The notes under the pieces are model-generated. The model worked only from the letters and a program-made list of their open reading frames with translations, made no database searches and was not told where the DNA came from. Shown one piece after another: positions 37,933 through 47,004 of a stretch of 64,000 nucleotides of DNA. The DNA comes from Flavobacterium sp. Root901 (GTDB lineage: Bacteria > Bacteroidota > Bacteroidia > Flavobacteriales > Flavobacteriaceae). The position numbers and the translations under genes are program-made. Within the stretch, counting starts at the first letter, position 1. The number at the start of each line of letters is the position of its first letter. Location: NCBI RefSeq assembly GCF_001429765.1, contig NZ_LMJB01000001.1:63896-127895 (forward strand), read 5' to 3'.

Positions 37933-39825
37933 TTATTTGTCCCAGTAAGGTGCCTGAATTAGATTAGGATTCTTTTCAATTTCTGCCAGATAAATTGGAA
38001 ACCAGTAAAAAGATTTTCTATAAACCCTTGTCTGATACGCGGTTCTTTGATAAAATTCAGCCGCATTTTTACCGTTAAAGTTCATCCCGTAAAAAGGACC
38101 ATTCAATAGGGTTTCAGCTAGTTTCCATCTTCTTAAATCATCATAGCGTATTCCTTCTGTACAAAGTTCTACCCTGCGCTCCATTCTGATAATCTTTCTG
38201 ATACTTTCCTGATCATCATTTACATGTATATTTTCAGTATCAGAGCTGCCGGTAGTATAAGTTCTTACTCCTGCTCTAACTCTGATTTTATTAAGGTAAA
38301 GCAGAATTTCAGGATTTCCCGGATCTGATTCATTAAGTGCTTCGGCATAATTTAAATAAGCCTCTCCTAATCGGTATAAAATGCCGTGACGCGGTGCAAA
38401 ATAATTTATAATCGGATTTCTTGTCGGATCTGTTCTTTTTTTGGCCAGATACCCGTTTTGCGGAGCATCATGCGTATTGTTGTTATCTTTTGCACCATTA
38501 AAAAACTCCAATTTTCTGCCTTTGTCTTTTCCTGCATTGTCACCATCAGTATACCAGGCACCGTTAAAATTAACCGCCAGATAAAATCTAGGTTCACGAT
38601 TGCAGTACATATTATAAGTACCGGCAAGAGTTACTAATCCCGGACTTTTTACTTCATTCCATTTTGTTACTCCATTTGTCCAGTATCCATCCTGAGATGA
38701 AAAACCTGTTTCAACGTAGCCTGAATTTGGGTCATTTATAGGAAGACCATTTGCAGTAAAAAAGGCATCAACTAATGATTGTGTCACACCGTATCCTCCG
38801 GCTCCTCCGCTTCCGGTAGGGGCTGTATGTCTGTCATATTCTCTGGAATCTACATTTGGACGAGCAAACAATACTTCTGTATTTCCTCTGCTGGCCTCTA
38901 AAAGGTGCAGGTTCTGGCAGGATAAAAACGGATCAATTTTTCCAGCCGTATTCATTTCTGTATACAATTTATGTCCTGCTGCTTCTGCACTTAAAATTAA
39001 ATCTTTACTGGCATCAGCGGCAATTTTCCATTTGTTCGCATCATAAGAAGTGCTAAACAATGATTTTCCATCTTTTGTAATATGATTGGCATAATCGGGA
39101 TTTCCATTTACAAGCGGACTCGCTGCAAACAACAACATTCTGGCTCTGACAGCTTTACACATTATAGAAGTCGCACGTCCAAATTTTCTTCCATCTGAAT
39201 AAGAGGCCGGTAAAATCTGCTCTACTTCTTTTAATTCATTATTAATCCAGTTTACGATTTCATCATACGGAGTCTGACCTACCTGTAAATCTGAAAGATT
39301 ATAATTAACCGGAGTAATTTGATCCGGGCTGAAAGGAATCGGCCCGTATGTATTTATAAGTAATGAATAATAATAGGCTTTTAAAAAACGGCATTCCGCA
39401 ATCATAAGGCGAACTTCATCTTCATTTAAATTTTGTTCCGGCAGCGGCTTGATGTTTTGGATAAGCAGATTGCACTCTCTTATTCTTTGCGGAAGATTAT
39501 TCCAATAACCCGGAGTCCATTGTGAACCAACGGACCAGTCGCCCAAAATAAAAGGTATTACCTGCCAGTCGTACTGACGCCATCTTTCTGAAGGGGTCAT
39601 GTCATCTCCTAAAATTTCCCATCCCAGACTGCGCGCGTATCCCCACGTAGGGTCCGGAATTCTGGAATAGCATGCAGCCAGCCAGTTCTCTGTTTTGGTT
39701 TTACTCTCAAAAACGCCATCCAAAGTAAGTTCAGTATCGCTCTCTTTATCTAAATAATCAGAACAAGATGAAGACAATAATAATCCTAAAAAAAGGAATA
39801 TTGCTCTAATGTATATATTTTTCAT
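37933..39825 (-). CDS. SusD/RagB-family glycan-binding outer-membrane lipoprotein (PUL 3)
   Basis: The 630-residue protein has a lipoprotein signal ending SSSC (Cys21) and the SusD opening SDYLDKESDTELTLDGVF. The TPR region has ECRFLKAYYYSLLINTYGPIPF, and the C-terminal domain has YRLGEAYLNYAEALNES followed by MERRVELCTEGIRYDDLRRWK, a clear RagB/SusD signature. It is encoded 17 bp after susC and 15 bp before susE, a standard susCDE order. Confidence 0.95.
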   Translation of the reverse strand: MKNIYIRAIFLFLGLLLSSSCSDYLDKESDTELTLDGVFESKTKTENWLAACYSRIPDPTWGYARSLGWEILGDDMTPSERWRQYDWQVIPFILGDWSVGSQWTPGYWNNLPQRIRECNLLIQNIKPLPEQNLNEDEVRLMIAECRFLKAYYYSLLINTYGPIPFSPDQITPVNYNLSDLQVGQTPYDEIVNWINNELKEVEQILPASYSDGRKFGRATSIMCKAVRARMLLFAASPLVNGNPDYANHITKDGKSLFSTSYDANKWKIAADASKDLILSAEAAGHKLYTEMNTAGKIDPFLSCQNLHLLEASRGNTEVLFARPNVDSREYDRHTAPTGSGGAGGYGVTQSLVDAFFTANGLPINDPNSGYVETGFSSQDGYWTNGVTKWNEVKSPGLVTLAGTYNMYCNREPRFYLAVNFNGAWYTDGDNAGKDKGRKLEFFNGAKDNNNTHDAPQNGYLAKKRTDPTRNPIINYFAPRHGILYRLGEAYLNYAEALNESDPGNPEILLYLNKIRVRAGVRTYTTGSSDTENIHVNDDQESIRKIIRMERRVELCTEGIRYDDLRRWKLAETLLNGPFYGMNFNGKNAAEFYQRTAYQTRVYRKSFYWFPIYLAEIEKNPNLIQAPYWDK

Positions 39826-39842
39826 TTTAATAGTTTTTAAAA

Positions 39843-42800
39843 TTATAATGCTACTGATAATCCAAAAAGAACCGATTTAGTGGATGGATATTTTAATCCA
39901 TTTCCTGTATCAAGTTCCGGATCCCAAAGTTTAAAGTTGGAGATATACCATAAATTATTACCGCTGATATAAATTCGTAAACCTTGTAAATACATCCTTT
40001 CTGCCAGTTTTTTATCTAAAGTATAACCTACTTCCATAGTTTTTAAACGGCCAAAACTCATATCTTTTTTCCACCATGTAGAGGCAACTGCATTATTAGC
40101 ATTAGGACCATAACTTAATCTTGGCCAAAACACATCCTGACTTGGATTTTCTTCTGTCCATCGGTCATTATAATTAGAATAAATATTGCCTAATGTTCCT
40201 GTACCGCTTCCCGGTATGAAATTAGCGCCGCCGATAATTCTTTCTGATTTTGCTATTCCCTGAAAGAAAAAGCTAAAATCGAATTGTTTGTATTTTAAAT
40301 TGTTTCCAAAACCGTAAACGATCTGCGGATCGGTTGTGCCGCCAATAAATCCTTCGTCTAAACCGCTTATTATTCCGTCACCATTTCTGTCTTCGTATTT
40401 AATGTCCCCAGGTCTTAATGCTGTTCCAAATGTTGGTATTGGAAGTCCCGGAGCCAGTACACCCGGAGATGTAAAATCTTCTTCTGTATACAGCCCTTTA
40501 GCAACATATCCCCATAATGTATTGTTTTGAATACCGGTTCCTGAACGATAAGTTCCTTTTACAGCTTCTGCTTCATCTCTTTCTGTTACTTTATTTTCAA
40601 CAAAAGTAAAATTGGCACGCCAGCTCATAAAAAAATCGGGAGTAATCTGTTTATTGAAGTTGAATCCTACCTCGATACCTTTGTTTTCCATTTTTCCAAA
40701 ATTGGCCCAAGGTGCATTTATAAATCCGGCTTGTGTAGGAACCGTATTTCTTTCAACAAAAATGTCTTTTCTTTTTTCCTGAAATACATCTATCGTCAAA
40801 TCCATTATATTAAGTATACCTAGCTCGATACCAATATCCGCTTTTGCTACTTTTTCCCATGTCAGATCGGTAACCCCAATCTGTCCTTCTTCAATTCCTT
40901 CAAACTTTACTCCCTGTCCGGTACCAAACCAGTAATCGGAATTATTATTATCACTAATTGTAGTCAGGTAAGCAAACCTTCTATTGGCGCCAATATTATC
41001 ATTTCCTACCAAACCGTACGATCCACGGAGTTTAATTTTATTAAAAATATCTTTAACCGGCTCCATAAATTTTTCTTCAGATGCTATCCATCCTGCGGCT
41101 ACAGAGGGAAAAAATCCATATCGTTTTCCTTTTGCAAAATTTTCTGATCCGTTATATCCGAAATTGAATTCCCCAATATATTTTCGGTCAAAAGTATAAG
41201 AAGTTCTTCCGGCTAATCCCTGATGTTTAAAAGCCTGAGGTGCAGTTCCGTCATTATAACTATCCTGATTGTACAGTAAGAGACCGCTTAAATCGTGTTT
41301 ACCAAAAGAACGGTTATAGGTAGTATTGGCCTCAAGATAAACACGTCTGTTACCAAACTCGGCAGATCTGTCATATCCTAAATATTCCTGTCCATAAGCC
41401 TGAACTGTTCCGTGTATCAAACTTCCATCAAGGTCTCTCTGAGTCGCTACATTATAATAATCCGGTGATTTACCACGTGTAATTCTGTTTTCAGAATAGG
41501 AGTCAAACGAATACGTAAATTTTGCTTTTAAGCCTTGTACAATATCTTTAAAATCCTGTTCTAATGATACCAGACTTTCAATCTTGCTTCCGCCCTGACG
41601 ATAATATCCCTGCTGTGTACTCATTGCCCATGGATTTTCACGCGCAAAAATTCTGGGAATAGTACCATCAGAATAAATGGCAGGATGCACAAACGGAGTG
41701 GTTTCAAAAGCGGTATTAAACAAGACATCGGTGCTGCTGTTTCCTTTTTGAAGATTTTGAAGAAAACCCCCAATGTTTACCCTTAATAAGGTTGTTTTGG
41801 ATAAATTCACATCGACATTGGTGCGGACATTGGCTCTGTTTAGTCTGGTTTCCGAATCATAGGTTTGTTTAGGATCTGCTGCCAGTATTCCTTTTTCACT
41901 ATAATAGGAAGCCGTTAATGCATATCTCAAAATTTCAGATCCCCCCGCAACATTCAGATTAGATCTGGATGTAAAAGCATAATCTTTGGTAATGGCATCG
42001 ATCCAGTTTACATCAGGATATAAATCAGGATCATACTGGCTCGCAGTTTTAGCAATACGGTCATTTGAAAACAATTGAGGCTTTCCCTGCTCTGTCGCCA
42101 ATTCATTTAAGAGTGTCATGTAAGGAGCTGCTTTAATAAATTCAGGAAGTTTGGTAGGCTCCTGAATTGAATACTCCGTTCTTACCTGTATGGTAGGCGT
42201 ACCCACAAAACCTCTTTTTGTATTAATCAAAATAACTCCGTTTGCTCCTCTTACACCATACACGGCACTCGCAGCTGCATCTTTTAAAACAGAAAAAGAT
42301 TCGATTTCTGAAGGATCAAGGTCGTTTAAGTTTCTTTCGATTCCATCTACCAATACCAGTGGATTTGTTCCTCCTTTAAAAGTAGAGATTCCACGAATTT
42401 TAATATCCGACTGGTCATATCCCGGCTCACCGGATCGCTGAACCGCCATAATACCTGTAATTTGACCTGCCAGGTTATTACCCAGAGTACGGGCAGTTCC
42501 TACCTGCAATAATGAAGGCTTAATTGTACTGATCGCTCCAACAACCGAAGCTTTTTTCTGCGTACCAAAACCTACAACTACGACAGCCTGAAGATCATTG
42601 CTTTCTTCTACCATCGTCACGTTTATTTTCTTTTCATTATTTAAAGGTCTTTCAACCTCTTTCATTCCAATAAATTTAAATACAAGTACTGCCTGAGGAG
42701 ACGAGACCGTAATAGTAAATGTACCATCAAAGTCTGCTGTTACAGCATTTTTTGTTCCTTTTTCAAGTATGGTAGCGCTAGGGAGCGACAAACCTTTTGA

Positions 42801-42983
42801 ATCTGTTACCGTTCCTGTTATTTTTACGGGATTCTGCAAATTCCCGTTTTGCGCATAACTGGTCCCTGCAAAGAGTGACAGGAACAATAAAAAAGTCAAT
42901 CCGGCCCTGCTAAACATTATTTTACTCCAGGTAAAAAAGTTTAGTTGAGTGGATGACATTTTCAAAGTCGTTTTAATTTCCAT
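39843..42983 (-). CDS. SusC/RagA-family TonB-dependent outer-membrane transporter (PUL 3)
   Basis: The 1046-residue protein has a signal peptide (LLFLSLFAGTSYAQ), a carboxypeptidase-regulatory-like domain (VKITGTVTDSKGLSLPSATI), TonB box and plug (VVVVGFGTQKKASVVGAI, LVLVDGIERNLNDLDP, SVLKDAAASAVYGVRGANGVILI), and a barrel that ends STKSVLFGLSVAL. It is the first gene of the PUL 3 susCDE operon. A ~110 bp element shared with the HTCS/GH43 divergent region lies 162 bp upstream of its start, so the HTCS regulator is the expected activator. Confidence 0.95.
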   Translation of the reverse strand: MEIKTTLKMSSTQLNFFTWSKIMFSRAGLTFLLFLSLFAGTSYAQNGNLQNPVKITGTVTDSKGLSLPSATILEKGTKNAVTADFDGTFTITVSSPQAVLVFKFIGMKEVERPLNNEKKINVTMVEESNDLQAVVVVGFGTQKKASVVGAISTIKPSLLQVGTARTLGNNLAGQITGIMAVQRSGEPGYDQSDIKIRGISTFKGGTNPLVLVDGIERNLNDLDPSEIESFSVLKDAAASAVYGVRGANGVILINTKRGFVGTPTIQVRTEYSIQEPTKLPEFIKAAPYMTLLNELATEQGKPQLFSNDRIAKTASQYDPDLYPDVNWIDAITKDYAFTSRSNLNVAGGSEILRYALTASYYSEKGILAADPKQTYDSETRLNRANVRTNVDVNLSKTTLLRVNIGGFLQNLQKGNSSTDVLFNTAFETTPFVHPAIYSDGTIPRIFARENPWAMSTQQGYYRQGGSKIESLVSLEQDFKDIVQGLKAKFTYSFDSYSENRITRGKSPDYYNVATQRDLDGSLIHGTVQAYGQEYLGYDRSAEFGNRRVYLEANTTYNRSFGKHDLSGLLLYNQDSYNDGTAPQAFKHQGLAGRTSYTFDRKYIGEFNFGYNGSENFAKGKRYGFFPSVAAGWIASEEKFMEPVKDIFNKIKLRGSYGLVGNDNIGANRRFAYLTTISDNNNSDYWFGTGQGVKFEGIEEGQIGVTDLTWEKVAKADIGIELGILNIMDLTIDVFQEKRKDIFVERNTVPTQAGFINAPWANFGKMENKGIEVGFNFNKQITPDFFMSWRANFTFVENKVTERDEAEAVKGTYRSGTGIQNNTLWGYVAKGLYTEEDFTSPGVLAPGLPIPTFGTALRPGDIKYEDRNGDGIISGLDEGFIGGTTDPQIVYGFGNNLKYKQFDFSFFFQGIAKSERIIGGANFIPGSGTGTLGNIYSNYNDRWTEENPSQDVFWPRLSYGPNANNAVASTWWKKDMSFGRLKTMEVGYTLDKKLAERMYLQGLRIYISGNNLWYISNFKLWDPELDTGNGLKYPSTKSVLFGLSVAL

Positions 42984-43144
42984 TTCAGTAATTTTTTTGG
43001 TTGGTTATTAGTTAGTTTTCAAATTAAAAATGGATTTTCTAAAATTTCATATACTGGTTTCGGGAAAAGTTTCATAAATAGCATTAAAACAATAATTGAA
43101 ACAATTTTTAAAGCATCCTAAATTATTACATGCTTTTTTTATTG

Positions 43145-43253
43145 ATACCATAATTTAAATCATAAAAAATCTCATTTAATTTTTGACCAAATTAGAGTAA
43201 TAGCATCATTATTATAATCCCATTTTGTTTCAAAATTGTGTTCAAATGATTCA
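43145..43253. promoter_or_regulatory. PUL 3 regulatory element, copy A (upstream of susC)
   Basis: This ~109 bp stretch aligns almost without gaps to 50579-50689. Conserved blocks are ATACCATAATTTA at the start, TTTAATTTTTGACCAAA in the middle, and CATTTTGT-TCA-AATT-TGTTCAAATGATTCA at the end. Within the last block TTTCAAAA and GTTCAAAT recur 11 bp apart, as expected for an AraC-type dimer on one helix face. Its near edge lies 162 bp upstream of susC. Binding by the HTCS response-regulator domain is inferred. Confidence 0.65.
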
Positions 43254-43614
43254 TTCAGACATTGAAAAGGCCTGTAAATAAGCATAATCAGACAAAATTG
43301 ATTTTTGTAAAGCAGCGACGGCAGAATTATTTTGAGCAAATGATTAGATCCACAAAAAATTTAAAACAAGTATCTGTTTTTAAGTCTGATTTAGCGGCAC
43401 TGTTTATTCAGACATTAAGACAAAAATTAAAATTTACAGCACTTCAGTATATGGAAAGAACTGCATCATTTAGATGCAGGTCTTTCCAAACAATTATGGA
43501 TTTAATTAAATAACAGGAAATATAATAGTTCTTCTCCGTAGTAAAATATCAGCGAACAGAAAGGTCTAAAGAAGTTTTAAACCATAGTAACGTTCCGTGA
43601 CTATACTATCAAAA
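43254..43614. other. Gap between the susC element and the GH43 gene, with a long hairpin
   Basis: About 360 bp between the element and the end of the GH43 gene. An 83-codon open frame (43262-43513) starts at TTG and resembles no family; I do not call it a gene. The one clear structure is a hairpin at 43453-43487: GGAAAGA-A-CTGCATC pairs with GATGCAG-G-TCTTTCC (14 pairs, one mismatch, 5 nt loop), without a T tract on either strand. Confidence 0.45.
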
Positions 43615-44592
43615 CTATTTTAACAAATGTGCTTTTACTCCTTCATTGGTTATGATAACAGGTTTTATGAAACCGTTTTCATCAAAATGCATTTCTTCAA
43701 TACAGGTTTCTCTGGAGTTTCCGTGAGTTTCTGTGAGTGGTCTTCGGTGATAAACAATGTAATATGAATCAGAATCTGGTGCTTTTATAACAGAATTATG
43801 CCCTGCGCCAACCGCAATCTTTGGATCTTGTTCTAATATTTTTCCAATTCTTTTAAAAGGTCCCATTGGGGAATCTGCAATTGCATACGCCACACAATAA
43901 TCCGGGCCAGTCCAGCCTCCTTCTGACCACATAAAGTAAAATTTATTATTTCTAATAAACATAAAAGGCCCTTCGACATAGTTTTCCGGCGTAATTTCTT
44001 TAAAAACAGTTTTATCTTCAAAAGGCACAAAACCGGTAAAATCTGCTTTTAGTTTTGCTATATTACAATGCCTCCATCCTCCGTAAATTAAATAACACTG
44101 TCCGTCTTTGTCCCTGAAAACAAACTGATCAATTGGCTGTGCGCCGTTATGAAATTTGTCGACCAGCGGTTTTCCTAAATAATCTTTATAAGGTCCTTCC
44201 GGTTTTGAAGCAACAGCGACACCAATTCCGCCAATTTCGTTGTCACTCTGAATATCATTTGCTCCGAAAAATAAAAAATATTTATTTTTATTTTTAATAA
44301 TAGATGGCGCCCAGATTGCCTTTTTTGCCCATTTTACAGCGGTTGTATCTAATATCCTGGAATGTTTTGTCCAGTTAATTAAATCTTTTGAAGAAAAAGC
44401 ATCTAAAAAAACCTGATCTTCATAACGGGCAGAAAAAGTGGGATAGACCCAGTAAGTTTTATCAAAAATAATTCCTTCCGGATCTGCATACCAGCCTTTC
44501 AATATTGGATTATTGTTCTTTGCTGATGATGAATTTTGCGCAATTGTTTTTGAACAAAAAATAATTAAAAGAAAAAATAAAACTTGTTTCAT
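43615..44592 (-). CDS. GH43 family glycosidase (single domain)
   Basis: The protein (325 residues from ATG 44592) has a signal peptide (MKQVLFFLLIIFCSKTIAQ) and a lone GH43 propeller. Catalytic residues are Asp37 (GWYADPE), Asp155 (QPIDQFVF) and Glu207 (YVEGPFM). An alternative start at 44616 would overlap the GH92 stop and adds a polar stretch before the signal, so I reject it. The gene is last in the GH31-GH92-GH43 series. Enzymes of this shape are exo-acting arabinofuranosidases or galactosidases; the exact activity is not readable. Confidence 0.87.
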   Translation of the reverse strand: MKQVLFFLLIIFCSKTIAQNSSSAKNNNPILKGWYADPEGIIFDKTYWVYPTFSARYEDQVFLDAFSSKDLINWTKHSRILDTTAVKWAKKAIWAPSIIKNKNKYFLFFGANDIQSDNEIGGIGVAVASKPEGPYKDYLGKPLVDKFHNGAQPIDQFVFRDKDGQCYLIYGGWRHCNIAKLKADFTGFVPFEDKTVFKEITPENYVEGPFMFIRNNKFYFMWSEGGWTGPDYCVAYAIADSPMGPFKRIGKILEQDPKIAVGAGHNSVIKAPDSDSYYIVYHRRPLTETHGNSRETCIEEMHFDENGFIKPVIITNEGVKAHLLK

Positions 44593-44603
44593 AACTGCTG
44601 ATT

Positions 44604-46961
44604 TTAATTTGACCATGTATTAACTGGCTTTGCATCTACTTTTATTTTAAGAGAACCTCCTTTTTTAATGGCTTCTAAATCAACTGAAAGTTTGTCTAAA
44701 TTAGTATCATTCAATTTTACTTCCTGTAAATAAATATTCGTTTTCGAATTATTTTTCACCTCAATTACAAAGGTTTTATCTCTCTTCTTTCCTAACTGCT
44801 TAATGGTGATTTTGTCAAATAACGGACTTCCGATCTGAAAAGACGGATTAATATCTGTAAGCCCTTTAACATCAAATAATCCTATTGAAGACATAACATA
44901 CCAGGCACCTAATTGTCCCTGATCTTCATCCTGGCCGTAGCCGTAACCATGAATTCCTTCTGTTCCATAAAATTCATCGCAAATAGCATGAACCCATTTT
45001 TGGGTCAGATAAGGTTTTCCTGAGAAATTGAAAAGCCACGAAATATGCAAATTGGGCTGATTTCCATGATTATAAAAACCTGAAAGTCCTGCAAAAGCAT
45101 CAATTTTCGTTCCTCCGCCAAATACATTTTTTTGAGACTTGGTAAAGATGTCATCCAGACGGTTGTTGAAAGTATCTTTACCTAAAGCCGCTACCAAATC
45201 AGGAACATTATGAGGAACATAAAAGGTATACTGCCACGCATTTCCTTCCTGATATCCTCTCCAGGGCTGCGATGGATCAAAATCTTTTATAAATTCTCCG
45301 TTAGCATATTTAGGTCTTATAAACGTAGTTTCTTTATCATAAAGTAATTTCCATCCGTCTGCTAATTTTATAAGTTTCTCATAATCATTTGTTTTACCTA
45401 ATGCTTTAGCAAATTGGGCAACTGCATAAGCACTATACGAATATTCGAGTGTATGAGAGGCAGAAAATCCGGAACCTTCTGTATTGGTTTTAAAGTCCAT
45501 ATTGTCTAAAAATGGCGAGTAACCCAGGTCTACAAATTGCTTAAGATCCATTTTACCGGCACCTTCTATCCTGTCGCGCCACTCCAGCTCATTTTTTAAT
45601 GCGGCTTCATATCCTTTTTGCACATCAAAATTTCGAATGCCGGAATTATAAGCAGAAGCTATCGCAAGTCCGGTAAAATTAGTTCCCACACCAGAAACAT
45701 ATTTGCTGTTTGCAATTCCGTCACCCAGCCATCCTGCATCTTTATATACCAGAATTTGACCTTGAACCCAGTCTGCATAATATTCAGGATAAGCGAGCGC
45801 CCATAACTGAGTCAGGTTCCAAAATCCGCCCCAAATGGCATCTGTATTATAATAATTATACTGAGGTTTTCCTTTAGCGTCAAGCGGAATCTGACCTGCT
45901 TTTCCGTTATTCATCGGATAAGCTCCGTTTACATCACCACCCAATCCGCGTCCTAATAAGGCATGATATAATCCTGTATAAAATTTAATTTTATCCGTTT
46001 CGTTTTTGCCTTCTACTGTAATTCTGCCCAGATAGTCGTTCCACACTGCAAGACTTTGTTTTTTAGCTTCTGCAAAATTTAGGTTTTGGGCTTCGGTTTC
46101 AAGATTAAGTCTGGCATTGGCCACAGAAGTATAGGACAAACCTATCTTTACCGTAATCATTTCATTTTCTTTTGTGTCAAAAGTTAAATAAACTCCCGCA
46201 CCTTCTCCTTCAATTTCCTTACTTCCCGGTGTATTTTCTTTTTTATTGAAAGTTCCAAAACCAATTGGTTTTTTATCTAAAACAGCGGAGAAATACATTG
46301 CTACATTTGCTCCGGCCTGATATTTTTTTACATATTCTGGTATTGTTATAACATAACCTTCAATTCTGCCATCTTCAGAAATAGTAACTTTTGATTCTTT
46401 GACAGCACCGCTTTCGCCTTGTCTGTTCCCAATATCAAAAATGATATTCGACTGAGAAGATTTCGGAAAAGTATACCTCTGAAAACCTACTCTTTTTGTC
46501 GAGGTAAGTTCTGCTTTGATATTATAATCTTTAAGTAAAACCGAATAATATCCGGCTGCAGCATGTTCATCTTTTCGGTCAAATCTCGATCTGTAACCTT
46601 CTTCAGGTTTATCGAGGCTACCCGGTATGGTCTGCAGTTGCCCAACCGAAGGTGCAAGTACTATGCCTCCAACCTGAAACTCATGCAGACAGGCAAAACC
46701 TTCTATAGAAGTATCCCTGTCATCATAACCAGTGGCTTCCCAGCCATCTTTGTTTCCCAAATGTGCATTGGTTGAAGGGCCTAATTTTGCCAATCCAAAC
46801 GGAACGGCACCCGGAGTATAAAAAAACCAGCGGCTATGTGCTGTTCCAATATTCGGATTTACATAATCTGCTATTTTTTTAGCAGATTGCTGGCTCATTG
46901 CTGAATTACTTATTAAACAGGTCACTGTTATAATACAAAATCTTATTAAGATGTTTTTCAT
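44604..46961 (-). CDS. GH92 alpha-mannosidase-family glycosidase
   Basis: The 785-residue exported protein (signal ending AMSQ) has the GH92 signature from the N-terminus: YVNPNIGTAHSRWFFYTPGAVPFG, then YDDRDTSIEGFACLHEFQ. The (alpha/alpha)6 domain has QEGNAWQYTFYVPHN with the probable general acid Glu572, and GYGQDEDQGQLGAWYVMSSIGLF, where Asp678 and Asp680 fit the Asp base region. GH92 enzymes are calcium-dependent exo-alpha-mannosidases. The second motif departs from the usual GNDD form, so the linkage or sugar could differ from the characterised enzymes. It lies between the GH31 and GH43 genes, probably in one operon. Confidence 0.9.
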   Translation of the reverse strand: MKNILIRFCIITVTCLISNSAMSQQSAKKIADYVNPNIGTAHSRWFFYTPGAVPFGLAKLGPSTNAHLGNKDGWEATGYDDRDTSIEGFACLHEFQVGGIVLAPSVGQLQTIPGSLDKPEEGYRSRFDRKDEHAAAGYYSVLLKDYNIKAELTSTKRVGFQRYTFPKSSQSNIIFDIGNRQGESGAVKESKVTISEDGRIEGYVITIPEYVKKYQAGANVAMYFSAVLDKKPIGFGTFNKKENTPGSKEIEGEGAGVYLTFDTKENEMITVKIGLSYTSVANARLNLETEAQNLNFAEAKKQSLAVWNDYLGRITVEGKNETDKIKFYTGLYHALLGRGLGGDVNGAYPMNNGKAGQIPLDAKGKPQYNYYNTDAIWGGFWNLTQLWALAYPEYYADWVQGQILVYKDAGWLGDGIANSKYVSGVGTNFTGLAIASAYNSGIRNFDVQKGYEAALKNELEWRDRIEGAGKMDLKQFVDLGYSPFLDNMDFKTNTEGSGFSASHTLEYSYSAYAVAQFAKALGKTNDYEKLIKLADGWKLLYDKETTFIRPKYANGEFIKDFDPSQPWRGYQEGNAWQYTFYVPHNVPDLVAALGKDTFNNRLDDIFTKSQKNVFGGGTKIDAFAGLSGFYNHGNQPNLHISWLFNFSGKPYLTQKWVHAICDEFYGTEGIHGYGYGQDEDQGQLGAWYVMSSIGLFDVKGLTDINPSFQIGSPLFDKITIKQLGKKRDKTFVIEVKNNSKTNIYLQEVKLNDTNLDKLSVDLEAIKKGGSLKIKVDAKPVNTWSN

Positions 46962-47004
46962 ATCTAAATTATTATTATTCAGGTGCTGGTTTAGTACTTC
47001 AAAA

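Noticed and set aside
43262..43513. An 83-codon open frame between the PUL 3 element and the GH43 gene
   Set aside because: It starts at TTG, resembles no family I know, and contains the long hairpin; its composition is that of intergenic DNA.
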